A stretch of 17,038 nt of DNA from an uncultured Erysipelotrichaceae bacterium (GCA_902771745.1 CACXYG010000013.1:1-17038); one strand, 5' to 3'. Positions 1-7,854 are shown, counted from the stretch's first letter. Notes: generated by a model from the sequence alone, not told the origin. Numbers and translations: made by a program.

Positions 1-1242
1 AAAGAGTTTGATACTCTTTGGAAAAAAGCATCCAATACTCTTCGCATCTGCATGAGAGACAACTACATGGATTGCCCAGAAAGAGAACGTTCTCCTTATA
101 CTGGCGATGCCGCTAACCAGATTGCGGAGACGCTTTATGCGCTTGATGAAGATGGCTACAAACTAGCCAAAAAAACGTATACTACCCTTCTTGGCTGGGT
201 GACAGATGATGGCGTCATTCCAACCCGTTGGCCAAGTGCTACCACCAATGAAATTCCAATGCAGAACCTTGCTTGTATCATCACCACTTATGATTACTAT
301 CTCCATACCGGCGACACGGAGACCATGAAACTCATCTATCCGATCTACAAGGAATACGTGAAGCTTTGGGATATGAGAGAAGACGGCTCTGTAGAATACC
401 GCAGTGGCACCTTCCCGTGGGTTGACTGGGGAAGCAACTATGACTCTGAAGTGATGGAACAGGGCTGGTATTACTGGGCCTTGGAAAAAGTCTTGGCTTT
501 AGGAAATGATATCGGCCTTTTAGAAGAAAGTGATAAGACTTTGTTCGAAAATAGAAGAGCAAGCATGAAAAACGTCTTTGATAGTAAATATAAGACGGAT
601 GATGGTTTTGCCTCGGTTGTCGATGAGACTACTGGGGAGAGAAGAAGTATTGATGATAGAGCTAACGCTCTTGCGGTCTTATCCGGTTTAGCCGATGAAG
701 AAGACTACACCTTGATGGGTAATATCTTAACGAGTGTCACCAACGCCTCTCCATATATGGAACGCTTTGTCTTAGAAGCTTTATGTGAAATGGGTATGGA
801 AGATAAGGCCAAAGCCCGTATGTTATCTCGTTATGAAGGTATGATTTCTTATGAGGCCTCTACTTTATGGGAAGACTGGTCTCCAGAGCCGATTGATGGT
901 ACCATCAATCACGGTTGGGCCGGCGGTCCACTTGTCGTCATGAGCAAATACTTTGCCGGTATCAGACCAACGAGTTCTGGTTATCAGACCTGGCAGATTA
1001 AACCAGCGACGGTCTCTACTTCTTATTCCTCTTCTACTTACACGCCGGATGGTACCTTATCTTATACATTAAGTGTTAGCGATAATGTTACTACGATTGT
1101 TGTAGAAGCACCTAATGCTGGTGGTAGTCTTATTCTTGATGAGAATTATGGTACGACCGTAACGCTTGATAATACTGCTACAACCTTAGTCAATCAGACC
1201 CTTTCTTTACATAAAGGAACCAACACCATCACCATCGCTTAA
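1..1242 (+). CDS. GH78-type alpha-L-rhamnosidase, 3' part (5' end outside window)
   Basis: The frame is open from base 1 through a TAA at 1240-1242, so the first ATG inside the window (52) is not the real start and about 413 C-terminal residues are visible. GH78 enzymes remove terminal alpha-L-rhamnose by inversion. Two family landmarks are present: MDCPERER followed by TGD (bases about 67-108), matching the DCPxRxER...GD acidic cluster of the (alpha/alpha)6 barrel, and TLWEDW about 250 residues later (about 862-880), whose Glu fits the catalytic base, followed by the usual INHGWAGGP loop. The end is a beta-sandwich starting near GIRPTSSGYQTWQIKP, as in the rhamnosidase C domain. Whether it is secreted cannot be told because the N-terminus is missing. 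It is followed by a strong terminator, so it ends its own transcript. Family assignment is firm; the exact glycan is unknown. Confidence 0.88.
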   Translation, partial: KEFDTLWKKASNTLRICMRDNYMDCPERERSPYTGDAANQIAETLYALDEDGYKLAKKTYTTLLGWVTDDGVIPTRWPSATTNEIPMQNLACIITTYDYYLHTGDTETMKLIYPIYKEYVKLWDMREDGSVEYRSGTFPWVDWGSNYDSEVMEQGWYYWALEKVLALGNDIGLLEESDKTLFENRRASMKNVFDSKYKTDDGFASVVDETTGERRSIDDRANALAVLSGLADEEDYTLMGNILTSVTNASPYMERFVLEALCEMGMEDKAKARMLSRYEGMISYEASTLWEDWSPEPIDGTINHGWAGGPLVVMSKYFAGIRPTSSGYQTWQIKPATVSTSYSSSTYTPDGTLSYTLSVSDNVTTIVVEAPNAGGSLILDENYGTTVTLDNTATTLVNQTLSLHKGTNTITIA

Positions 1243-1258
1243 GAGATAATAACAACCA

Positions 1259-1312
1259 AGGACTTACAAATTTTGTGCCTCACAGGACAGAATTTGTAAG
1301 CCCTTTTCTTTT
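1259..1312 (+). terminator. Rho-independent terminator after the rhamnosidase
   Basis: The arm at 1260-1276 (GGACTTACAAATTTTGT) pairs with 1287-1303, giving about 16 pairs with one mismatch and one G-U, with a 10-nt loop. A T-rich tail (TTTTCTTTT) follows. It lies 17 nt after the stop codon and separates the rhamnosidase from the lipoprotein operon. Confidence 0.9.
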
Positions 1313-1385
1313 GCAAAATTAAATCATTTACACTCATTTGCAGTAAATAGCAGCCCTTTGTGCGCTATAGAAACGGAGAATACAT

Positions 1386-2654
1386 ATGAACAAATTTTTA
1401 CGTCTTACGCTCATCAGCTTATCCAGCATCGCTTTAGTCGGTTGCGGTGGTACTACTAGTGGTAATACCTCTGCAGAAGGTGCCAGCACTCAAACTAGTG
1501 CTGAGGTTGTCGATACACCAACCTTGACTGGTTCCTATCTTTCCCCAGCTCAGCTTGGCTATTCCAACATGAGACCAACCTACAACTATTATTTGACTAC
1601 TTTTGCCTTCCAGAATTTAGAAACCTATTCTGACAACACCTATTGTTTAACTCTTTCTTCTTCCACTTTCTCTGCCGTCATTCTTCCTGAAGAAGGCAAT
1701 GATGCCACTGGTAACGAAAAAAATAACTCCTTAGTCAAGTACTATGGTGCTTTTACCTCTACGGTTGATGATCTTGATGATGACACTGTCTACTATCATC
1801 TTTCTGAACCATCCAGAATCGTCGGTTCTGATGATACCCTTTTCTTCTATGACACTGCCAACTGGACGGATGATATGAAGGAAAAGACTGCCGATGTCAC
1901 CTATGAATATGATGCTGAGACCGGCTCTCAGAAAGCCACTGGTAGAAAGCAATATGCCACTGGTAAAGAATATCTTGCTGCCAAGAAGTTCTCTGCTGTT
2001 AAATTCACCACTGCCAAGAAGACTTCTACCTTAGAATACATCAACTTATTTGCTGCCGATAGAGAAGTCGATTCTAAGGCTCCAGCTACTGTTACGACCA
2101 AGATTGATACTGCTGTCAGCAATGGCTTTTTATCTCCAGCCCAGCTTGGTTATTCCAACATGAGACCAACCTATAACTATTATTTGACCACCTTCGCTTT
2201 CCAGAACCTGGAACTCTTAAGCGATACGGAGTATTGCTTCACTGTCTCTTCTTCCACCTTCTCTGCTGTCATCCTTCCAGAAGAAGGCAATGATGCCACC
2301 GGTAACGAAAAAAATAACTCTTTGGTCAAGTACTATGGCACCTACACCAAGACCGTCGATGATCTTGATGATGATACCGTCTACTATAACTTAAGTGAAC
2401 CAACCAGAATCATCGGTTCTGATGATGCCCTCTTCTTCTATGACACCGATAACTGGACAGATGATATGAAAGAAAAGACTGCTGATGTCACTTATGAATA
2501 TGATGCTGAGACTGGTTCTCAGAAAGCCACTGGTAGCAAGCAATATGCCACCGGTGCGGAATTCCTTGCCGCGAAGAAGTTTGCTGCTATCAAGGTCACT
2601 TCTGCTCAGAAGACTCATACATTAGAATACGCTACTTTAGTTTTCACCAAATAA
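1386..2654 (+). CDS. lipoprotein made of two near-identical ~170-residue units
   Basis: This 422-residue protein begins with a lipoprotein signal (MNKFLRLTLISLSSIALVGC), with lipobox LVGC and acylated Cys20, so it should be tethered outside the membrane. A Ser/Thr/Gly-rich linker (21-50) leads into unit 1 (52-221), a spacer of 27 residues, and unit 2 (249-418). By hand alignment about 145 of 170 positions are identical. Each unit contains LSPAQLGYSNMRPTYNYYLTTF, an Asp-rich stretch (VDDLDDDTVYY) and WTDDMKEKTADVTYEYDAE. I do not recognise a known domain, and there is no catalytic signature. The start has GGAGA upstream (1376-1380). It ends 12 nt before the ATG of the GH3 gene and is probably co-transcribed with it, which suggests a binding or accessory role in glycan capture, but that is inference. 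Confidence 0.85.
   Translation: MNKFLRLTLISLSSIALVGCGGTTSGNTSAEGASTQTSAEVVDTPTLTGSYLSPAQLGYSNMRPTYNYYLTTFAFQNLETYSDNTYCLTLSSSTFSAVILPEEGNDATGNEKNNSLVKYYGAFTSTVDDLDDDTVYYHLSEPSRIVGSDDTLFFYDTANWTDDMKEKTADVTYEYDAETGSQKATGRKQYATGKEYLAAKKFSAVKFTTAKKTSTLEYINLFAADREVDSKAPATVTTKIDTAVSNGFLSPAQLGYSNMRPTYNYYLTTFAFQNLELLSDTEYCFTVSSSTFSAVILPEEGNDATGNEKNNSLVKYYGTYTKTVDDLDDDTVYYNLSEPTRIIGSDDALFFYDTDNWTDDMKEKTADVTYEYDAETGSQKATGSKQYATGAEFLAAKKFAAIKVTSAQKTHTLEYATLVFTK
1539..2639 (+). repeat. tandem intragenic duplication (units 1539-2048 and 2130-2639)
   Basis: Two 510-bp units are offset by 591 bp inside the lipoprotein gene. Amino-acid sequence is about 85% identical by eye, while many codons differ at third positions (for example CCT/CCA, ACT/ACC and TCC/TCT around the EEGNDATGNEK stretch). 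This is an old in-frame duplication kept similar at the protein level rather than a very recent copy. Confidence 0.92.
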
Positions 2655-2660
2655 AGGAGG
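2654..2660 (+). promoter_or_regulatory. Shine-Dalgarno site fixing the GH3 start at 2667
   Basis: AAGGAGG ends 6 nt before ATG 2667. The in-frame TTG at 2661 directly abuts this site and cannot be the start, so the protein begins MNKRNLF. The site overlaps the last base of the upstream stop codon, fitting coupled translation. Confidence 0.85.
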
Positions 2661-2666
2661 TTGAGA

Positions 2667-5567
2667 ATGAATAAACGCAATTTATTCAAAGGCTTAGGTG
2701 CGACTTTTGCCTCCCTTGTCTCTATCACTGCGTTCATGTCGGTCTTGGCCTTTGACCGTGAAGCGGATATCAACCGCTTCTTGAATATCACGGCTGGTTC
2801 TGGTGAAGGTTCCAAATACGCTAGTGTTGATGAAATGCACAAAGCGGAAAAAGATTACTTCATTCAGACGGTTGAAGAAGGTAGTGTCCTTTTAAGAAAT
2901 GAGAACAACGCGCTTCCTCTTAGCGATACTGCCAAAAGAAATGTCACCCTCTTTGGTAACGCCTCTGTTACCTCAGTTTTCCATGGTGGTTCTGGTGGCC
3001 CAACCAACACCGGTACTACCCTGTATGACGCCTTAAAAGATGAAGGCTTCAACATCAACGACACTGTCTTTGACAAGACAGCGAAATACGCCACGGATAA
3101 CGGCCTTAAACGTGGCGACGGCCACATCGATGAAGTTGATGCCTCCATCTACTCTGATTCTGATTATACCGGCTACAAAGATGCTGCTATTGTCGTTCTT
3201 GCCCGTTATGCTGGTGAAGCCAATGATATGAATGGTGGCTATGAATATGATAAGAATACGGATTCTTATAAAGCCACCGTCGATCAGGATGGTGTTGCCG
3301 AACTTTCCTTCCATGACAGTGAAAAAGCCATCATGGAAAAGGTGAAAGCTGGCGGTTTTGATAAGATCATCGTCTTACTCAACACTGGTTATGCTATGGA
3401 TCTTGGCTGGCTTGAAGAATATGATGTCGACGCCTGTATGTGGATTGGCTTCCCTGGTGGAGAAGGTATGCATGGCGTTGCTAGAATGCTTGCTGGTAAG
3501 GCTTCTCCTTCTGGTGGTTTGGTCGACACTTATGCCACCAACTCCTTATCGAGTCCTGCCATGCAGAACTTCGGCGACTTCAAGTTTGCTGATTTGCCAA
3601 CCTCCTTATATCATGACCGTTATGTCATCTATCAGGAAGGTATTTATGTCGGCTACAAGTATTATGAGACTCGTTATTCTGACCAGGTCAAGAACAGAAA
3701 TAACGCCACTGGCGCTTATGGTTTGTTTGCCGGAGAGACCAACTGGAACTATGCCGATGAGATGATGTATCCATTCGGTTATGGTTTGACCTATACGACC
3801 TTTAAAGAAACCTTAGATAGTCTTACCTGGGATAAGGCCAAACATGAAGTCACGGCTACAGTGACTGTCAAGAATACGGGCACATTTGCCGCGAAGGATA
3901 TCGTCGAACTTTATGTCTCACTTCCTTGGGAGACAGGTCAGGCCGAAAAGTCTGCTATCCAGCTTGCTGGTTACACGAAGAGTAAAGAACTCGCTGCAAA
4001 TGAAAGTGAAACGCTCACCATCACTATCAGCGACTATATCTTTGCCACCTATGATGTTGATGCCACCAATGGCAAAGACACCAACAAGAAAGGTTGTTAT
4101 ATCTTTGATGCTGGCGATTACGCCTTTGCCATTGGTGATTCTGCTCATGACGCCTTAAATAACGTCTTAGCTAGCCAGAACTATACTAATCTCACTGATG
4201 AAGAAGGTAATACCGTCTCTGGTGATAAGAATAAGGTTGTCACGGTTGCTGCCCAATATGATAACACGACCTGGGCTGTCTCTCCGTATGATTCTGATGT
4301 CGTTGTCTCCAATCAGTTTGATCAGACGGATTTCAACAACTATAAAGAAGACACCATCGAATATCTTACCAGAAGCGATTGGTCTACTTTCCCGGAACCA
4401 TTTGAAGGTTTAAGAGCGGATAGTGATCCAACGGGTGAAATTACCAGATACATGACTTCCACCAAGGACAAGCCATTATATGTCCAACCGAGTGATGCTC
4501 CTGACTATACTTCCTACAAACACTCTCAGGAAGTCACGACTTCCTTCATTCAGATGAAGGGTGTCGAATATGACGATGATGAGAAGTGGGATGCTTTCAT
4601 CGATCAGCTCAAGCCAAGTGATCTGGCCACCTTATATGGTGATAAGATGGGCTATGCAGCGATTGAATCTATCGGTTATCCAAAGTCTGCTGGTGGCGAT
4701 GGTCCAGATGGTTTACAATCTGGCGGTTGGTTACATCCATGTGAAAACCTTGCTGCTTCGACTTATAACCTCGAACTGTTAAAAGCCAGAGGTGAATTCT
4801 TAGCCGAAGATGCAATTGCCGTCGGCTTCTCTATGTTATATGGTGGTGGATGTAACATGCATCGTACTCCATATGGCGGTCGTAACTTCGAATACTATTC
4901 TGAAGATTCCACCATCGCTTTCTATTCTGGTGAAGCTCAGGGTACTGCCATGAGAAGAGGGGGCTTGATTTCTATGTTCAAGCACTTCTGTGGTAATGAT
5001 CAGGAAACCAATCGTCATGGTGTTGCCACGTTCATGAGTGAACAGGTCGTCCGTCAAAATGAAACGAGATCCTTTGAAGGTGCGCTTCATACCGGTTCAG
5101 CGATGTCCAACATGTCTGCCTTTAACCGTCTTGGTGCGATCTCTACTGCCAGTTACAAGTCCTTATTGACCACGGTCTTAAGAGAAGAGTGGGGTGCCAC
5201 TGGTATCTCTATCACCGACTCTAGTAAGGATGCGGCTAGCTACATCTTCACTGCCGATGCTATCGATGCTGGTACGGATATGTTCAACAACGACGCCGAT
5301 AGAGCTACCGAAGTTAAAGCTTTACTCATCAAGAACAGGGATGGTCACATCTGGAAACAGGCTCGTGTCTCTGCCAAACGTTTCTTCTATAACATGGTCA
5401 ATTCCAATCTCGCCTATGGTATGGATGAATCTACCGAAGTCAAGAGTGAGGAACCTTGGTGGAAAGGTGCCTTGATTGCAATCAATGTCGTGCTTGGTGT
5501 TCTTGCGGTTGCTGGTGTTGGCTTATATGTTGTCTTCACCTTTGTTATCAAGCCAAAAGGAGAATAA
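2667..5567 (+). CDS. membrane-anchored GH3 glycosidase with permuted domain order
   Basis: At 966 residues this GH3 hydrolase (beta-glucosidase-like, retaining) has its domains in reversed order, as known for the Ruminococcus albus and Butyrivibrio fibrisolvens beta-glucosidases. The order is N-terminal hydrophobic anchor (about 8-28), GH3 C-domain (about 60-330; AGEAND with candidate acid/base Glu184; EGIYVGYKYYETRY), fibronectin-III-like domain (about 371-492, beginning FGYGLTYTTF), a linker, then the TIM barrel (about 640-915). The barrel shows GGDGPDG (Asp678), GGRNFEYYSED (Arg739), KHF (Lys772-His773) and ITDSS with nucleophile Asp851. A second hydrophobic segment (about 935-962) ends in Lys-rich residues, so the enzyme is probably held outside the cell by both ends. 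The residues after the nucleophile (TDSS, later AGTD) differ from the usual TD[WYF] and GGD, so specificity may be altered. It lies between the duplicated lipoprotein and a four-helix protein. Confidence 0.9.
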   Translation: MNKRNLFKGLGATFASLVSITAFMSVLAFDREADINRFLNITAGSGEGSKYASVDEMHKAEKDYFIQTVEEGSVLLRNENNALPLSDTAKRNVTLFGNASVTSVFHGGSGGPTNTGTTLYDALKDEGFNINDTVFDKTAKYATDNGLKRGDGHIDEVDASIYSDSDYTGYKDAAIVVLARYAGEANDMNGGYEYDKNTDSYKATVDQDGVAELSFHDSEKAIMEKVKAGGFDKIIVLLNTGYAMDLGWLEEYDVDACMWIGFPGGEGMHGVARMLAGKASPSGGLVDTYATNSLSSPAMQNFGDFKFADLPTSLYHDRYVIYQEGIYVGYKYYETRYSDQVKNRNNATGAYGLFAGETNWNYADEMMYPFGYGLTYTTFKETLDSLTWDKAKHEVTATVTVKNTGTFAAKDIVELYVSLPWETGQAEKSAIQLAGYTKSKELAANESETLTITISDYIFATYDVDATNGKDTNKKGCYIFDAGDYAFAIGDSAHDALNNVLASQNYTNLTDEEGNTVSGDKNKVVTVAAQYDNTTWAVSPYDSDVVVSNQFDQTDFNNYKEDTIEYLTRSDWSTFPEPFEGLRADSDPTGEITRYMTSTKDKPLYVQPSDAPDYTSYKHSQEVTTSFIQMKGVEYDDDEKWDAFIDQLKPSDLATLYGDKMGYAAIESIGYPKSAGGDGPDGLQSGGWLHPCENLAASTYNLELLKARGEFLAEDAIAVGFSMLYGGGCNMHRTPYGGRNFEYYSEDSTIAFYSGEAQGTAMRRGGLISMFKHFCGNDQETNRHGVATFMSEQVVRQNETRSFEGALHTGSAMSNMSAFNRLGAISTASYKSLLTTVLREEWGATGISITDSSKDAASYIFTADAIDAGTDMFNNDADRATEVKALLIKNRDGHIWKQARVSAKRFFYNMVNSNLAYGMDESTEVKSEEPWWKGALIAINVVLGVLAVAGVGLYVVFTFVIKPKGE

Positions 5568-5571
5568 GGAA

Positions 5572-6027
5572 ATGAAATTTAATTTTTCTTTTAAGAACAG
5601 ACCTTTTGCTTTCTATCTGAAGTTTGCTGTCGGTGCTCTTGCCACCTTCTTAAGCATTCTCTTCTTCATCTTGGAATGCGCGATTGTCAGAGGTCATATC
5701 TCCTTTGCAGATAATTCTCATATCACCTTCATCTTCACGCTTGTCGGTGGTATTTCCATGATTTTTGCCGCCTTTAGTGAAATCAGTTTCTTACCAATCA
5801 TTTCTTCTATTTGCTTGGCCGTCGGTGTTGGTCAGCATCTCTTCATGTCTTGCTATCCTTATGCCGACTTGGGTACTGGTGTTCCTTTCTTTGTCGATGA
5901 TGGTACTCTTCTTCATACGGTTGCTGACCTCTTCACCATCTTCTTGATTCTCTTTGGTATCCTTCTTGTTGCTTCCTTGGTCTGCAACTTTATCGATAAG
6001 AAAACAGAAGAAAAGGTTATTGCATAG
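5572..6027 (+). CDS. small four-helix integral membrane protein
   Basis: The protein has 151 residues with four predicted hydrophobic helices at about 14-38, 50-70, 73-94 and 113-141. A charged tail (DKKTEEKVIA) follows. It carries no enzyme motif and I cannot assign it to a family. The frame stays open upstream to 5476 inside the GH3 gene, but ATG 5572 is preferred because AGGAG lies just upstream (5558-5562) and the GH3 stop is only 4 nt away, indicating translational coupling. Being coupled to an enzyme with a C-terminal membrane segment, it could be an anchoring or folding partner of the GH3; this is inference only. A strong terminator closes the operon after it. Confidence 0.8.
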   Translation: MKFNFSFKNRPFAFYLKFAVGALATFLSILFFILECAIVRGHISFADNSHITFIFTLVGGISMIFAAFSEISFLPIISSICLAVGVGQHLFMSCYPYADLGTGVPFFVDDGTLLHTVADLFTIFLILFGILLVASLVCNFIDKKTEEKVIA

Positions 6028-6048
6028 ATAATAAATTCTTTCTCCGTG

Positions 6049-6079
6049 CAGGGACTAGTTTATCTAGTCCCCCTTTTTA
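6049..6079 (+). terminator. Rho-independent terminator of the lipoprotein-GH3-membrane protein operon
   Basis: GGGACTAG (6051-6058) pairs perfectly with CTAGTCCC (6064-6071) around a 5-nt loop. CCTTTTT follows. It sits 21 nt after the stop codon. Confidence 0.9.
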
Positions 6080-6092
6080 ATTTAAAAATTTA

Positions 6093-6123
6093 AATAAAAA
6101 TATGGAAGTTTTCACTTCCATAT
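6093..6123 (-). terminator. Rho-independent terminator of the sugar isomerase gene
   Basis: TATGGAAGT (6101-6109) pairs with ACTTCCATA (6114-6122). Read on the minus strand it begins right after the isomerase stop codon and is followed by TTTTTATTT. Together with the neighbouring plus-strand terminator it insulates two convergent transcripts. Confidence 0.85.
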
Positions 6124-6983
6124 TATTTGATATACGCTTTTTTGAAGTTCTGAAGGTATTCAGAACTGGTAAACAGAGATTCGATAGGATCGTCATGAAT
6201 GTAGTTCTTATGTTGCTCGAGGATGACGGCTTCGGTTTCGTTTTCTAGATCCTGTTTTAAGAAGGCTTCTAGGTTTAAGCTGCCAAAACCGAGCTCGACC
6301 GCATTGGTCTTGATGATCGGTGTGAGAAACTTCTTCTGGTTGAGATTACCATTATCACAGATATGGTGAAGACGGATTCTTTTACCAAGACGTTTCATAT
6401 AGAAGAGGGCATCAACACCAGCGACACTAGGCCAATAAGAATCGAATTCAAAGTTGACCAACAGCGGATTGGTATTGCTGATCAAGATATCGTAAGCCAA
6501 TCTCAATTTGTTGACGTGAACAAACTCGACATTGTGATTGTGGTAAAGGAGAAAAAGGTTATGTGGCTTCAGTCTTCTTCCGACTTCATTTAAACGAGTT
6601 GCTAATTCTTTGACGGCTTTAAAAGAAGAATAATCATAGTTGTACATACCAGTGACAACCACATAGTGACAATCAAAGTCTTTGCATTCTTGAATCACCA
6701 TATCTAGATTAGTCTCTAACGTATCTAAATCTTCATGGATAGAGATGACATGGAGGTCATAATCTTTTAACATCTTTTTCCAATCAAATTTAAAAGATTT
6801 CTTGATGGGCATACCATAAGCGGAAGTTAAAAGACGAACGATAAAAGGAGATTTACGAATCATAAAACCATTGAGTTCAATAGAGTTGAAACCAGCCTCC
6901 TTCATCACTTTAAGAGCGGTTCTGGCTTTGCTCTCTTTGTTCAGAATCTTGCCTAACTGTAATTGCTGGACACCAAATTCCAT
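6123..6983 (-). CDS. sugar phosphate isomerase/epimerase family protein (xylose isomerase-like TIM barrel)
   Basis: This 286-residue protein without signal peptide is likely cytoplasmic and belongs to the AP-endonuclease-2/xylose-isomerase-like TIM barrel family, members of which isomerise, epimerise or dehydrate sugars and inositols using a divalent metal. Visible landmarks are SIELNG (35-39), YHNHNVEF (147-154), FEFDSYW (178-184), HHICD (206-210) and ILEQ (254-257). By analogy with ketose 3-epimerases the metal ligands would be Glu153, Asp181, His206 or His207, and Glu256, all present. The exact reaction cannot be read from sequence. The start has GGAGG upstream (about 6989-6993 on the minus strand). 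It is transcribed separately from transaldolase, since a terminator lies between them. Position between glycosidase clusters suggests a role in processing released sugars. Confidence 0.82.
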   Translation of the reverse strand: MEFGVQQLQLGKILNKESKARTALKVMKEAGFNSIELNGFMIRKSPFIVRLLTSAYGMPIKKSFKFDWKKMLKDYDLHVISIHEDLDTLETNLDMVIQECKDFDCHYVVVTGMYNYDYSSFKAVKELATRLNEVGRRLKPHNLFLLYHNHNVEFVHVNKLRLAYDILISNTNPLLVNFEFDSYWPSVAGVDALFYMKRLGKRIRLHHICDNGNLNQKKFLTPIIKTNAVELGFGSLNLEAFLKQDLENETEAVILEQHKNYIHDDPIESLFTSSEYLQNFKKAYIK

Positions 6984-7017
6984 AGCGACCTCCGACTAAG
7001 TATTTCTTGCTGATACC

Positions 7018-7023
7018 ATTATA
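7018..7023 (-). promoter_or_regulatory. possible -10 element for the isomerase gene
   Basis: On the minus strand a perfect TATAAT sits in the T-tract of the upstream transaldolase terminator, 34 nt before the isomerase ATG. No good -35 is seen at 16-18 nt, so this is tentative. Confidence 0.3.
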
Positions 7024-7057
7024 AAAAAGAGTGTTTACCAAAAATGGTAAACACTCG
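7022..7057 (-). terminator. Rho-independent terminator of the transaldolase gene
   Basis: A perfect 12-bp inverted repeat (GAGTGTTTACCA at 7029-7040 with 7045-7056) has a 4-nt loop. On the minus strand it is followed by TTTTTTAT. It is 38 nt after the transaldolase stop codon. Confidence 0.9.
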
Positions 7058-7094
7058 AATTCTGTTAATCTATGAGCAAAAAATGAAATATGGA

Positions 7095-7745
7095 TTAGTT
7101 CTTAGGAGTCTTAGCGGCATCCTTAGCAAAGGATTCTAAACCAGCATCAGTTAAAGGATGCTTGATGAGTTTTGCTAATACCTTATAAGGAACAGTAGCG
7201 ATATCACCACCCGCTAAAGCACAATTGGTGACATGAGCAACATTACGAATAGAGGCACAGATGATCTTGGTCTCATAACCATAGTTTTTCTTCATGGTGA
7301 CAATATCCTTGATGAGTTGGATAGCATCCCAACCAGCATCATCTAATCTACCTAAGAATGGAGAAACATAGGTGGCACCAGATTCCATAGCTAATAAAGC
7401 CTGGGCTGGAGAGAAGCATAAGGTGACATTGGTAGGAATCTTCTTCTTAGCAAAATAGGCACAAGCCTTTAAACCTTCATTGGTCATCGGTAATTTGATG
7501 ACGATATGTTTTGGATCGATGGCGAAGAGTTCTTCACCCTGTTTGATCATGCCTTCATAATCTTCAGCGGTGACTTCGGCAGAGATTGGGCCATCGACGA
7601 GGGTGACAATCTTGGTGATGATGTCTTTCTGAGAAAGACCTTCCTTGGCAATTAAGGATGGGTTAGTCGTTACACCTTTTACATAGCCCCAGGTGGAAAC
7701 CTCCTTGATTTCGTCGAGATTTGCAGTGTCAATGAATAAAACCAT
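7095..7745 (-). CDS. tal: transaldolase (small TalC/FSA-type)
   Basis: This 216-residue cytoplasmic TIM barrel is the usual length for the small transaldolase/fructose-6-phosphate aldolase family, which moves a dihydroxyacetone unit between sugar phosphates in the non-oxidative pentose phosphate pathway. Landmarks are MVLFIDTAN at the start, GVTTNPSL (24-31), IVIKLPMT with Schiff-base Lys84, and SPFLGRLDD (128-136). Two residues separate true transaldolases from the aldolase subgroup: Glu in SAEV (Glu57, where FSA has Gln) and Phe in SPF (Phe130, where FSA has Tyr). Both match transaldolase. An AAGGAG lies upstream, 12 nt from the ATG, a rather long spacing. It is divergent from the large lipoprotein gene, with inverted repeats in the shared region. 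Confidence 0.92.
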   Translation of the reverse strand: MVLFIDTANLDEIKEVSTWGYVKGVTTNPSLIAKEGLSQKDIITKIVTLVDGPISAEVTAEDYEGMIKQGEELFAIDPKHIVIKLPMTNEGLKACAYFAKKKIPTNVTLCFSPAQALLAMESGATYVSPFLGRLDDAGWDAIQLIKDIVTMKKNYGYETKIICASIRNVAHVTNCALAGGDIATVPYKVLAKLIKHPLTDAGLESFAKDAAKTPKN

Positions 7746-7770
7746 AATCTATAACCACTCCTTTTTGTTT

Positions 7771-7787
7771 GGTACTTCTATTGTACC
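7771..7787. promoter_or_regulatory. inverted repeat overlapping a putative transaldolase -10
   Basis: GGTAC (7771-7775) and GTACC (7783-7787) are separated by 7 nt. On the minus strand TACAAT (7780-7785), a plausible -10 for transaldolase, lies inside it. A repressor site is possible; no -35 of quality is seen. Confidence 0.3.
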
Positions 7788-7819
7788 TAAAAAGACGTAA
7801 AAAAGTATCTCAAATCAAC

Positions 7820-7838
7820 ACAAAACTTGTGGTTTTGT
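7820..7838. promoter_or_regulatory. 7-bp inverted repeat in the divergent intergenic region
   Basis: ACAAAAC (7820-7826) and GTTTTGT (7832-7838) flank TTGTG. It overlaps the putative plus-strand -35 listed for the lipoprotein gene, so it could be a protein binding site or chance in AT-rich DNA. Confidence 0.3.
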
Positions 7839-7854
7839 TCGCTCATTTTATATT
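7827..7854 (+). promoter_or_regulatory. possible promoter of the 922-residue lipoprotein gene
   Basis: TTGTGG (7827-7832), a 16-nt spacer and TATATT (7849-7854) resemble a sigma-A promoter. It would give a leader of about 165 nt containing the palindrome at 7912-7928. Only moderate agreement with consensus. Confidence 0.35.

Noticed and set aside
1326..1348. Inverted repeat ATTTAC-N11-GTAAAT upstream of the duplicated lipoprotein
   Set aside because: Only 6 AT-rich pairs with an 11-nt gap and no promoter elements at consistent spacing; too weak to call.
2661..2666. TTG at 2661 as the GH3 start
   Set aside because: It touches the AAGGAGG site directly, while ATG 2667 has ideal 6-nt spacing.
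3358..3765. Long alternative-frame ORF within the GH3 gene
   Set aside because: It lies in a strongly supported coding region, has no ribosome binding site and a low-complexity composition typical of an off-frame shadow.
5476..5571. Upstream extension of the four-helix membrane protein to 5476
   Set aside because: It would lie wholly inside the GH3 coding end in another frame and lacks a ribosome binding site; ATG 5572 is well placed.
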